Origin: Alisma plantago-aquatica
Lineage: Eukaryota > Streptophyta > Magnoliopsida > Alismatales > Alismataceae
Assembly (NCBI GenBank): GCA_963693085.1
Contig: OY856409.1
Span: forward strand, 660,716,591-660,780,590
DNA length: 64,000 bases
Reading direction: 5' to 3'
The notes under the pieces: generated by a model
The model's database searches: none
What the model was told of the DNA's origin: nothing
What the model saw: the letters and a program-made list of their open reading frames with translations, nothing else
Translations under genes and position numbers: made by a program
Part shown: piece by piece, positions 31,947 to 42,500 of the stretch
Layout of the letters: each line of letters begins with the position of its first letter
Position numbering within the stretch: position 1 is the first letter of the stretch

Positions 31947-32028
31947 CTCATTGTTTATTTTGTAAAAGCAATTTAATAAACTGCAAGTAACTGAAAATTA
32001 AAACAATTACAATTCCATACAATCTTAC

Positions 32029-32316
32029 CTTTCTCTTCAGTTGCTTTTCCTTTTCCCTTTTGTGTTCTCTTATTTCTTTTCGCTTTTTCCCCCTCATTTG
32101 TAGCCTTTTCTTTTCCTTTATGTTTCCTTCTTCTTCTTTCCTCTTCTTCAGTATCACCATCAGCCTTCCCTTTCTCTTCAGTTTCTTGTTCCTTCCCTTT
32201 CCCCTTGGTTTTCATTTTTCTTCTTTTTACATCACCTTCTTCTTCGCTAGCCTTTTCTATCTCTTTCTATTTCTAATTTGCATTTGTACTCTCCTCGTCC
32301 CCTTTGCTTTCTTCTC
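32029..32316 (-). pseudogene. Ulp1-type gene, exon 2 (Lys/Glu-rich)
   Basis: An AG acceptor at TATGCAG is followed by a highly charged frame (KTKGKGKEQETEEKGKADGD and on) that ends at donor GTAAGATTG. Two TAG codons lie at 32273-32275 and 32267-32269. The junction with exon 1 restores a Gly codon in phase. Confidence 0.55.
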
Positions 32317-32412
32317 CTGCATACGAATAGAGTTACTCCAAGAATGTAGTATTTAGCTTAACAATATTGTTTTCTAGTTTAATTGATATGTCTGGTGTGT
32401 GAGACACTATTT

Positions 32413-32819
32413 GTTACTCAAGCATTACTTTCAGAAATAAATACGCAAACATTACTTTCGATTACTCAAGCATTCTGTAATAGTTACTCAAGAATTAATT
32501 TAATTTACTCAAGTATTCTGTAATAGTTACTCAAACTTTATTTTCGGTTACTCAAGCATTAATCTCAGTTACTCAAGCATTCTGTAATAGTTACTCAAGC
32601 ATAAATTTCAGTTACTCAAACATTACTTTCAGTTACTCAAGTATTCGGTAATAGTTACTCAAACATTAATTTCATTTACTCAAGCATTAATTTTAGTTAC
32701 TCAAGCATTACTCTCAGTTACTCAAGCATTACTCTTAGTTACTCGAGCATTACTCTTCCCATTATAACAGTTACTTGAGAGTATCTCATAGTTACTCGGA
32801 TCTGTTGGTGTAGTTACTC
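32413..32819 (+). repeat. GTTACTC array inside intron 1 of the Ulp1-type gene
   Basis: About 18 units spaced 21-22 bp (for example 32526, 32547, 32568, 32590, 32611, 32632, 32654, 32675, 32696, 32717 and 32738), mostly GTTACTCAAGCATTA. It is the same orientation as the 25173-26349 array. Confidence 0.9.
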
Positions 32820-32954
32820 TAGCTACATCATCTAGTTTTAATGTAGTAACTATCATACATTGACACATCAATAGTAGCCTGCATAGCAGGATGGGAAGGA
32901 TGCAGAGAAGGTCAAAGACACAACAATAGTAGCCTACATGAAAACACAAATTAC

Positions 32955-33251
32955 CTTGTTGTTCTTCTTTTCCCACTTTGTTGCATGCAACTTCTTTCTT
33001 CTCAGTAGCACTTTTGCCTCCACGACTAGTAGTAGCAACCTTACTGCGCTTTGCACTTTTTGATTGAGGTTTGATCCATGGCGGAGTTGTAACCCCTCTT
33101 TTTTCCCTTTCTTTTGTGTTCGAGGTGTCAAAGAAGTAGCTTGCTTATCTCCTTCAGTAGCCATCACAGCTCCTATTTTGACCTCTTTCTGTATTGTCTG
33201 AGGAGTCTCAGCAGCAAACCCCTTCTCCATTTCTGAAGCTTCTTGTAACAC
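32955..33251 (-). pseudogene. Ulp1-type gene, exon 1 (5' truncated by the LTR array)
   Basis: A Lys-rich coding stretch (KPQSKSAKRSKVATTSRGGK, then KEVACNKVGKEEQQ) ends at a GT donor (GTAATTTG) just below 32955. The frame splits into two readings near 33110, in an A-rich run. The upstream end is cut at 33244 by the TGTAACA end of the LTR array. Low-complexity basic region, probably nuclear; no domain recognised. Confidence 0.5.
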
Positions 33252-34122
33252 CTAGATTTTTATATCACATGAACGGAAGCAAATTTTTTTTTCTTTTCTA
33301 GGAGTGTCAAAAACATGATAACCATTGCAATAAAAGTAAATGAAACACTTTGCAAAACTATAAAACTGATTCATACATATCTTTTTGTCAATATAAAACT
33401 ACATCATGTTTATGCATAAGTTCATAATAAAATGTAGATACTTAGGATCATCTAGGTAGATGGCACCCCACTAGGCAAGCTTGAAAGTCTCTTAGGCCTT
33501 TACTGGTCCTTTTGTTCTTCAATCGCTCCAAACCTGCGGACATCGCATCCCCAGCCATGCATTGGGCAAAAACAGTCGTTAGAGTAAGTGGCATGAGTAT
33601 TCAAAAATGCACATTACTGAAGACCTAACAATATGTTCTTGGACATTATAAAATTGATAACAAATGCTGATTAAAATTTGAAAACATAATATCTCTTGAC
33701 TTCTTTAACTCTTATCTTTCTACTCTATATTTTTTGGAGACCTATACCATGGGCCTCATGACCTACACCAAAGTGTCTAGGTCATACTTATCTCATTTGA
33801 ATTCCTCTCATCACACTCATGGATGAGATTACAGACATACTCTAATCTAAAGTATCTTTTACTTATGATTTTTATCTATTTGTGGCCACCATTATACAAT
33901 AAGTCCTCCTCTGTTGACACCGAAGTGTCCTCTATGGTGCAATGCACCCTCTATTGGTACAATGTACCCTCTGTTGACACCGAAATGTCCTCTATGGTGC
34001 AACGCACCCTCTGTTGGCACAACGTGCCCTCTGAAATGGAGTAAACACTCCTCTGAATTGGCAACAAATGCCTCTGATCGTCCCGGGACTCTCTGAATGA
34101 GGACTTATCATATAATGTATTA
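33244..34122 (-). repeat. Array unit 0: LTR fragment (sense-strand 3' end only)
   Basis: It begins TGTAACACCTAG, one base different from the other copies (CCCAG), directly after Ulp1-type exon 1 sequence (CTTCT). It covers about 880 bp of LTR, then jumps at the tetramer ATTA (34119-34122) into internal sequence. Hairpin comb at 33916-34089. Confidence 0.85.
33916..34089 (-). repeat. Hairpin comb, unit 0
   Basis: Hairpin 4 has GACAC opposite ATGTC (one pair lost) and hairpin 3 has an AAT loop; the register is unchanged. Confidence 0.85.
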
Positions 34123-34336
34123 ACTAGGGTTAGGTTGAAACATGGGACCTAGAATAGGTAATCATCTAGCTCTGACATCTCTATTTCTTCTAAGGTGAAA
34201 ACTCTTAGTTTTTCTAGGTCATTGTATCTTTTCTTGGGAATCTATCCCTAAATCCTAATCTCTTATCTTCGTCTAGGGTGACTATGAGAATCATACTTGC
34301 CTAGTGGCCATTTACCAAATTGCTCTGATACCATAT
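34123..34336 (-). repeat. Array unit 0: remaining internal fragment with PBS
   Basis: The last ~214 bp of the internal region, including the PBS (complement at 34322-34333). Compared with unit 5, about 4124 bp are missing between this and the LTR fragment. Confidence 0.85.
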
Positions 34337-35008
34337 TGTAACACCCAGATTTTTATATCACATGAACGGAAGCAAAATTTTTTTTCTTTTCTGGGAGTGT
34401 CACAAACATGATAACCATTGCAATAAAAGTAAATGAAACACTTTGCAAAACTATAAAACTGATTCATACATATCTTTTTATCAATATAAAACTACATCAT
34501 GTTTATGCATAAGTTCATAATAAAATGTAGATACTTAGGATCATCTAGGTAGATGACACCCCACTAGGCAAGCTTGAAAGTCTCTTAGGCCTTTACTGGT
34601 CCCTTTGTTCTTCAATCGCTCCAAACCTGCGGACATCGCATCCCCAGCCATGCATTGGGCAAAAACAGTCGTTAGAGTAAGTGGCATGAGTATTCAAAAA
34701 TGCACATTACTGAAGACCTAACAATATGTTCTTGGACATTATAAAATTGATAACAAATGCTGATTAAAATTTGAAAACATAATATCTCTTGACTTCTTTA
34801 ACTCTTATCTTTCTACTCTATATTTTCTGGAGACCTATACCATGGGCCTCATGACCTACACCAAAGTGTCTAGGTCATACTTATCTCATTTGAATTCCTC
34901 TCATCACACTCATGGATGAGATTACAGACATACTCTAATCTAAAGTATCTTTTACTTATGATTTTTATCTGTTTGTGGCCACCATTATACAATAAGTCCT
35001 CCTCTGTT

Positions 35009-35182
35009 GACACCGAAGTGTCCTCTATGGTGCAATGCACCCTCTATTGGTACAACGTACCCTCTGTTGACACTGAAGTGTCCTCTATGGTGCAACGCAC
35101 CCTCTGTTGGCACAACGTGCCCTCTAAAATGGAGTAAACACTCCTCTGAATTGGCAACAAATGCCTCTGATCGTCCCGGGAC
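35009..35182 (-). repeat. Comb of nine mini-hairpins, 20-22 bp period, in the array LTR (unit 1 copy)
   Basis: Stem-loops start at 35009, 35029, 35049, 35069, 35089, 35109, 35131, 35153 and 35173, separated by CTCT-type spacers. Stems (+ strand): GACAC/GTGTC, GGTGC/GCACC, GGTAC/GTACC, GACAC/GTGTC, GGTGC/GCACC, GGCAC/GTGCC, GGAGT/ACTCC, GGCA/TGCC and GTCC/GGAC. Stem sequence changes from hairpin to hairpin while pairing is kept. On the sense strand the first reads GACACTTCGGTGTC, a C(UUCG)G tetraloop. Confidence 0.85.
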
Positions 35183-35310
35183 TCTCTGAATGAGGACTTA
35201 TCATATAATGTATTATGTGAAGGTTTCAAATTAATTAACTTAAGTCTATCTTTACTAAACTCTGAATCTGGACTTATCTGAAATTGAGTACTGAACATGT
35301 ACTAAATTTT

Positions 35311-35424
35311 GAATCTGAATCTGAATTTGAATCTATATCCGAATCTGAATCTATATCTGGATATGAATCTGAATCTACATCTGAATCTGAATCTATATCT
35401 GGATCTGAATCTGAATATATATAT
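35311..35424. repeat. GAATCT hexamer repeat in the array LTR (unit 1 copy)
   Basis: Runs of GAATCT alternate with CTATAT and GGATAT/GGATCT variants. The counterparts at about 40525, 45741, 50956, 56170 and 61388 have two main haplotypes (GGATATGAATCT in units 1, 5 and 6; ATATATGGATCT in units 2-4). Confidence 0.85.
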
Positions 35425-37499
35425 CTGAAAGTAAACATGTATCTTAATTACTACATAATTGAGATTGGGTCTATAACCCATATCATGTACCTTTATTCAC
35501 AATCTGGCTACTCACACAGTGAGTAGTCTAAGTCTGAATCTAAATCTTTTTATCTTTAAGTTCTAAACTGACTTCATTGCTGGATTTGACCATGTATCTC
35601 ATTATCGGGGTAAACTTTGTTTTGAAATTCTTATTTGGTCAAATTAATTCATTATACCAATTATATCATAAATGAGTCTAATGTCTTATGAGAAAGGATC
35701 TGACATGAATATAGAAATACTAAGTATATAAAGTATCTTAAGTCAAGCTTATGAAAGTATCATAAGTGCAACATATCTAAAATATCAATTCTGACAAGAT
35801 GGTTCAATCCTTCTTATAAAATATGATGTTACCCTGAAACTTTGCATATGAACTTACATATTAAACCTAAATATCAAAATAGAAATCTTATAAAATAGTG
35901 TATTGCAACCTAATCATAACTTAATGTGTCATTATCTTATAATGCCATCATGGACTCATTTCTACAATACATTGTGATCCCAAAAGCACCTTTATTTCTA
36001 AAAGTAGACCATGTCTTAGTATTCTGAAATTCATATTCTTACATTGTAATTAAATTCGAGATATTATTTATTCTAAGGAATCTAGTTGTTATATCTATAC
36101 ATATGTATGAAATCTTAATGGCATGTTTCTACTTGAAATCGTAATACATAGTTATGCCTATAAATATGAGAAATTATGACAACCTATGTGTACTTAAATT
36201 CTCAATACAAAACCATCCCAAATCACCAACTAAGTATGGCTACATTATTTGCATATCTTATCTTACAATCTTATTCATAATTTTGAACATTTCTTAGAAA
36301 TCTTATAGGAACATGATTCTTTAACTTTCTCATGGACATGGTCCATGGGTCATAACTACTTTGAGCAACATATCACTATTTTAGACTTTGGGTATCTACA
36401 CTTGCATAAATATAGAAATGTTTGTAAATCTTAACATTGAAGTCTTAGAATATTAAATCACATAGGTCATGAAACTCTTATCAGGAGACATGTAAACATA
36501 TTGAACATAAACTATGAGTACTCATGTGCATGGACCACTTACCTCTTGTGTTGATGATGTCATTAACTTAGTCTTGATTTCTTGTTCCAAATCTTAATCA
36601 CATGAATATAATCAAAGTTCTATAAGTCCAAGTACATGTTCCCTCTTTCTATTTCTAAATCTAAAAACCCCATCCTCCTAATTATATATATACCAACTTA
36701 GGGTTCTTATTTAGACTAAACATAACTTTAATCTGAAATCACCATAAAATATTTGTGTTGAAATAAAATAAAACTCATACTATATAATCAATATTATCTT
36801 TATACTCAAATAAGACATAAGTCGTCTTATGCACTCATATTAACATATAGATCAAAGAAAATCTCAAACATAGTCATATATACTAATCCTACTTGACTCT
36901 ATCATGAAATCAAATTAAAAACCATTTAGATAAATAATATCAGACTTAATTAGGCATATATATCACTTATTGTCTCAAGATAATCATCTATTATTCTAGA
37001 TAATGGCCACTTAGGTCCAAAAGAACATACTAACATAATAACATAAGAAAATCCATCAAATTTATAGAAAAGAAATCATATGATGTAGGAATCATCATGT
37101 ATTAAAATATCAGGTCATCGAAAAATCATATCATGGGTGAAATACCCAAAATACCCTTATTATGGTTTATATCAAAAACATCAATAAAACTTCATATAAT
37201 AGAAATCAGGCTTTCAAATCATGTTAAGAATATCATAATACACATTCAGTAAATTTTGCATGAATTTCTAAATTTGTTTGCTATTTTTAATTGACCAAAC
37301 ATCAAAATCATATAGTTTTGAATATACTATTTTTAATAAATAACAGATATCAAATTAAAAATCTGGAAGTATTTTTATGTGATAGCACTCATCATGAGCT
37401 TTCTACAGGTACCTTGTTTGATAAAATCCGACTTCCCAATCTCAAGATATGAATTTTTAAAAGTACCTTAGTTTGGATCATCCTCAGCCGTTAATTTGA

Positions 37500-38250
37500 G
37501 ATCTAAAGGTCCTAGGCAGCAACGTCCCTTTCCTTCTGTTGGTCTGCTGGTCGCGGATTCACCCAAGGATCCGCCTCCTTCCTCACCCGTTAGCTCCGAG
37601 CGGCTCCCCCTGTTTCCTCTATTTTACAGAGTACAATGAGGAGGCTCCCACACCGGCTGATGAGGAGGAGAAGGCAGGGGTTAAGCCGTGCGAGGTGGCC
37701 GCCAGGGGCATCGGCGGCGGTGGCTGGGCCCTCTGGTGCGGCTGGCTGTGGAGAAAGATGGGCGGGCGTCCTCCTTGGTTGTGCGGAGGTGAAGAAGTCA
37801 TAACCTACCAGAGATGAATAGGAGATGAGGGGCTAGACCTCGGATGGCCGTTGGGGTGTCGGCGGCGGTGGTGGCAGCCAGCTGCAGGAGGGGACTCTAC
37901 GGCGCTACCGGTGCTCCTGTCTTCTGTCAGTTTGAGGGATACATCAAGGAACACAGGGTTCCTAGGAGTGAACGAGAAAGGATAGAGGACGTCCAAGAAG
38001 GGGAAAGAAGAGAAGAGGGGAAAAGGCTAGAGAAGGAAGGTTTATAAAGGAGCAAGAATGTTAGGGTTCTGAGATACTTGGCAGTCCGTTACCAAACCTG
38101 AGTGGCGGCAGAGAGCTTTTCCCAGTCGCTCGTTAGTTTCCTGAAGAGGAAGGGGGAGGGGAAAATAAGCGCACCGACCACAGGGTTGATTTGGGCCTAC
38201 GTAGGCTGGCCCAAAAGTGAAGAAGGCATGAAATTGAGCTGAAACAAGGC
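37500..38250 (-). other. GC-rich, CpG-rich leader-like segment inside the array LTR (unit 1)
   Basis: About 750 bp clearly GC-richer than the rest of the AT-rich unit, with GCCGCC and GGCGGCGG runs. Short ORFs of 60-92 codons on both strands (for example 37539-37817 + and 37805-37996 -) recur in each unit but have no recognisable domain, and one (unit 5) is cut by a stop. On the - strand CTCTGGTAGGTT resembles a splice donor. I read it as leader sequence downstream of the LTR promoter, not a protein gene. Confidence 0.45.
38041..38046 (-). promoter_or_regulatory. Candidate TATA box of the array LTR (unit 1; same place in every full unit)
   Basis: On the - strand CCTTTATAAACC precedes a pyrimidine-rich and then GC-rich transcribed-leader-like sequence (CTTCCTTCTCTAGCC onward). 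That change in composition right after the box fits a U3/R boundary. Equivalent boxes start at about 43256, 48472, 53686 and 58901. Confidence 0.55.
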
Positions 38251-38806
38251 ATAAAATTGCCAAATTTCAAGGTATAATAACTTGGACTCCGAAGGTCCAA
38301 TCGATGTGAGTTTTATACCATTAGAAAGTAAATCGAGCCCTCTCCTACATGAAATACAACAAGAGATAATATGGTTATATTAATAAGGTTCAGTCTCATA
38401 TGTACCACAGATATATAATAAGGAATCATCATAGTAAAAAAACAATGAAATGTCATATTTGGTAAGAGGGTTAATGTTGATATGGCTAAATGGAAGTATA
38501 ACCACACTCAATCTATGCAATTGATATTTAATTGAGTATAAGTCACTTGATGGGAGAGAGAGTGCAATATAGGAGAGAGAAAAAAAAGAAAGGAAGGACT
38601 AACATTTATAATTTGAGTTAACCATAGTACTAGGTGCATGCAGAAAGAGAACTATTCATTTTGAATCATATTTTGTATTTCTTGCTTCAATTTCTTATAA
38701 TAAATATCGCTTCGTGATCTTTTTGCATAAACTCCCTCAACTAATTCTATTTGGGAAAAACTACATTGGTAGACTTAAGTTAGCCTTGAAATTTTGGGAT
38801 GTTACA

Positions 38807-38820
38807 ATTCTACCCACCTT
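38807..38820 (-). promoter_or_regulatory. Polypurine tract (unit 1; same place in each unit)
   Basis: On the - strand AAGGTGGGTAGAAT directly precedes TGTAACATCCC, the LTR start. Equivalent tracts lie at 44021, 49237, 54451 and 59667. This tract primes plus-strand synthesis. Confidence 0.7.
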
Positions 38821-39535
38821 GAAATAAATTTCGTCCTCGAAATTTCTCTAGGCTACTACCCACCTTAGGGTTCTCCTTACCTCTTCATTTATTATATGGT
38901 ACACTTATGTTCAATTTTTTTTTTTGCATAAAAAATACTATCTAATGTATTTTCATATAAATAATTATGTAAGCATTATCTATTACCTTGGTCCATTTCT
39001 CAACTCATACTTAGTGTTTATGAAACTAAACTTGTCTGTATACTTAGGGCATCTACCTCAACCTTGTCATGACTTCCTAACATTAGTTACACATGGTTGT
39101 CTAATCTTGGGTTCTTTAGGTAACTCCTACATTCCTAGATATGTGGTGATCAGGCACATACCTAGGGATGCGGGATCCTAACATGATATCCCTCACTAAC
39201 CAACTAACACATGTGTCTTGTACCCCATGGGCTAGTAAGAAAGGAGAGATGCATAGAAGTCTAGTGTTCATGCAATTACTTTTCAATTCTCAATTGGCTG
39301 GTCATAACCATTGAGAATGGAGAAGCAACATCATTAACTGGGGTTAGGTTGAAACATGAGACCTAGAATAGGTAATCATCTAGCTCTGACATCTCTATTT
39401 CTTCTAAGGTGAAAACTCTTAGTTTTTCTAGGTCATTGTATCTTTTCTTGGGAATCTATCCCTAAATCCTAATCTCTTATCTTCGTCTAGGGTGACTATG
39501 AGAATCATACTTGCCTAGTGGCCATTTACCAAATT

Positions 39536-39547
39536 GCTCTGATACCA
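39536..39547 (-). promoter_or_regulatory. Primer-binding site (unit 1/2 junction)
   Basis: On the - strand TGGTATCAGAGC, the canonical plant initiator-tRNA-Met PBS, lies three bases from the LTR end at 39551. Identical sites: 34322-34333, 44751-44762, 49967-49978, 55181-55192 and 60398-60409. Confidence 0.85.
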
Positions 39548-39550
39548 TAT

Positions 39551-42500
39551 TGTAACACCCAGATTTTTATATCACATGAACGGAAGCAAATTTTTTTTTC
39601 TTTTCTGGGAGTGTCACAAACATGATAACCATTGCAATAAAAGTAAATGAAACACTTTGCAAAACTATAAAACTGATTCATACATATCTTTTTATCAATA
39701 TAAAACTACATCATGTTTATGCATAAGTTCATAATAAAATGTAGATACTTAGGATCATCTAGGTAGATGACACCCCACTAGGCAAGCTTGAAAGTCTCTT
39801 AGGCCTTTACTGGTCCCTTTGTTCTTCAATCGCTCCAAACCTGCGGACATCGCATCCCCAGCCATGCATTGGGCAAAAACAGTCATTAGAGTAAGTGGCA
39901 TGAGTATTCAAAAATGCACATTACTGAAGACCTAACAATATGTTCTTGTACATTATAAAATTGATAACAAATGCTGATTAAAATTTGAAAACATAATATC
40001 TCTTGACTTCTTTAACTCTTATCTTTCTACTCTATATTTTCTGGAGACCTATACCATGGGCCTCATGACCTACACCAAAGTGTCTAGGTCATACTTATCT
40101 CATTTGAATTCCTCTCATCACACTCATGGATGAGATTACAGACATACTCTAATCTAAAGTATCTTTTACTTATGATTTTTATCTGTTTGTGGCCACCATT
40201 ATACAATAAGTCCTCCTCTGTTGACACCGAAGTGTCCTCTATGGTGCAATGCACCCTCGATTGGTACAACGTACCCTCTGTTGACACCGAAGTGTCCTCT
40301 ATGGTGCAACGCACCCTCTGTTGGCACAACGTGCCCTCTGAAATGGAGTAAACACTCCTCTGAATTGGCAACAAATGCCTCTGATCGTCCCGGGACTCTC
40401 TAAATGAGGACTTATCATATAATGTATTATGTGAAGGTTTCAAATTAATTAACTTAAGTCTATCTTTACTAAACTCTGAATCTGGACTTATCTGAAATTG
40501 AGTACTGAACATGTACTAAATTTTGAATCTGAATCTGAATTTGAATCTATATCCGAATCTGAATCTATATATGGATCTGAATCTGAATCTACATCTGAAT
40601 CTGAATCTATATATGGATCTGAATCTGAATATATATATCTGAAAGTAAACATGTATCTTAATTACTACATAATTGAGATTGGGTCTATAACCCATATCAT
40701 GTACCTTTATTCACAATCTGGCTACTCACACAGTGAGTAGTCTAAGTCTGAATCTAAATCTTTTTATCTTTAAGTTCTAAACTGACTTCATTGCTGGATT
40801 TGAACATGTATCTCATTATCGGGGTAAACTTTGTTTTGAAATTCTTATTTGGTCAAATTAATTCATTATACCAATTATATCATAAATGAGTCTAATGTCT
40901 TATGAGAAAGGATCTGACATGAATATAGAAATACTAAGTATATAAAGTATCTTAAGTCAAGCTTATGAAAGTATCATAAGTGCAACATATCTAAAATATC
41001 AATTCTGACAAGATGGTTCAATCCTTCTTATAAAATATGATGTTACCCTGAAACTTTGCATATGAACTTACATATTAAACCTAAATATCAAAATAGAAAT
41101 CTTATAAAATAGTGTATTGCAACCTAATCATAACTTAATGTGTCATTATCTTATAATGCCATCATGGACTCATTTCTACAATACATTGTGATCCCAAAAG
41201 CACCTTTATTTCTAAAAGTAGACCATGTCTTAGTATTCTGAAATTCATATTCTTACATTGTAATTAAATTCGAGATATTATTTATTCTAAGGAATCTAGT
41301 TGTTATATCTATACATATGTATGAAATCTTAATGGCATGTTTCTACTTGAAATCGTAATACATAGTTATGCCTATAAATATGAGAAATTCTGACAACCTA
41401 TGTGTACTTAAATTCTCAATACAAAACCATCCCAAATCACCAACTAAGTATGGCTACATTATTTGCATATCTTATCTTACAATCTTATTCATAATTTTGA
41501 ACATTTCTAAGAAATCTTATAGGAACATGATTCTTTAACTTTCTCATGGACATGGTCCATAGGTCATAACTACTTTGAGCAACATATCACTATTTTAGAC
41601 TTTGGGTATCTACACTTGCATAAATATCGAAATGTTTGTAAATCTTAACATTGAAGTCTTAGAATATTAAATCACATAGGTCATGAAACTCTTATCAGGA
41701 GACATGTAAACATATTGAACATAAACTATGAGTACTCATGTGCATGGACCACTTACCTCTTGTGTTGATGATGTCATTAACTTAGTCTTGATTTCTTGTT
41801 CCAAATCTTAATCACCTGAATATAATCAAAGTTCTATAAGTCCAAGTACATGTTCCCTCTTTCTATTTCTAAATCTCAAAGCCCCATCCTCCTAATTATA
41901 TATATACCAACTTAGGGTTCTTATTTAGACTAAACATAACTTTAATCTGAAATCACCATAAAATATTTGTGTTGAAATAAAATAAAACTCATACTATATA
42001 ATCAATATTATCTTTATACTCAAATAAGACATAAGTCGTCTTATGCACTCATATTAACATATAGATCAAAGAAAATCTCAAACATAGTCATATATACTAA
42101 TCCTACTTGACTCTATCATGAAATCAAATTAAAAACCATTTAGATAAATAATATCAGACTTAATTAGGCATATATATCACTTATTGTCTCAAGATAATCA
42201 TCTATTATTCTAGATAATGGCCACTTAGGTCCAAAAGAACATACTAACATAATAACATAAGAAAATCCATCAAATTTATAGAAAAGAAATCATATGATGT
42301 AGGAATCATCATGTATTAAAATATCAGGTCATCGAAAAATCATATCATGGGTGAAATACCCAAAATACCCTTATTATGGTTTACATCAAAAACATCAATA
42401 AAACTTCATATAATAGAAATCAGGCTTTCAAATAATGTTAAGAATATCATAATACACATTCAGTAAATTTTGCATGAATTTCTAAATTTGTTTGCTATTT

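Larger units (their letters stand above)
21100..33243. mobile_element. MULE-like composite: FAR1/MURA-type transposase plus Ulp1-type gene (ends not resolved)
   Basis: A MuDR/FAR1-type transposase (+) and a Ulp1-protease-type gene (-) converge. Both are embedded in non-coding DNA carrying the same GTTACTC motif arrays, which argues that they belong to one element. Plant MULEs with a second, Ulp1-bearing gene are known (Arabidopsis VANDAL and Kaonashi types). Terminal inverted repeats were not identified. The left end may lie near 21100. The right part was split by the tandem LTR array starting at 33244, so the other end lies beyond this window. Confidence 0.6.
26953..33251 (-). pseudogene. 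Ulp1 (C48 cysteine protease)-type MULE gene, about eight exons, interrupted by two insertions
   Basis: Reading the - strand, exons with matching GT/AG borders can be chained: 33251-32955, 32316-32029, 31946 to about 31170, 31105-30980, 30880-30149, 29501-29409, 29310-29294 plus 27651-27448, and 27354-26953. Phases agree at the junctions I could test (exon 1 to 2, 2 to 3, 4 to 5). The product would have a basic/acidic N-terminus, a plant-mobile-domain-like region, a coiled coil, and a C-terminal Ulp1-type protease with H (NDNHWHLY) and C (LNCGIF). Ulp1 proteases cleave SUMO; the MULE-borne kin have no settled role. Stops lie in exons 2, 5 and 8. A solo LTR (27652-29293) splits exon 7, and the tandem LTR array replaces everything upstream of 33244. 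Confidence 0.7.
34337..38806 (-). repeat. Array unit 1: complete LTR (4470 bp)
   Basis: Ends TGTAACACCC and GGGATGTTACA. On the sense (-) strand the order is LTR start, AT-rich U3 part, a TATA box (38041-38046), a CpG-rich stretch (about 38010-37500), a long AT-rich part, a GAATCT hexamer block, the hairpin comb (35009-35182), and the LTR end. Private changes include AATTATGAC at ~36174 and CACCGACCAC at ~38173. It shares CCCTCTAAAATGG and GTCCATGGGTC only with unit 6. Confidence 0.88.
38807..39550 (-). repeat. Array unit 1: internal region (744 bp) with PPT and PBS
   Basis: On the - strand it starts with the PBS (complement at 39536-39547) and ends with the purine-rich tract opposite 38807-38820. 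A frame just before the tract reads EISRTKF, like the end of gypsy-type pol. No other coding sequence is visible, so proteins for movement must come from elsewhere. Confidence 0.8.
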
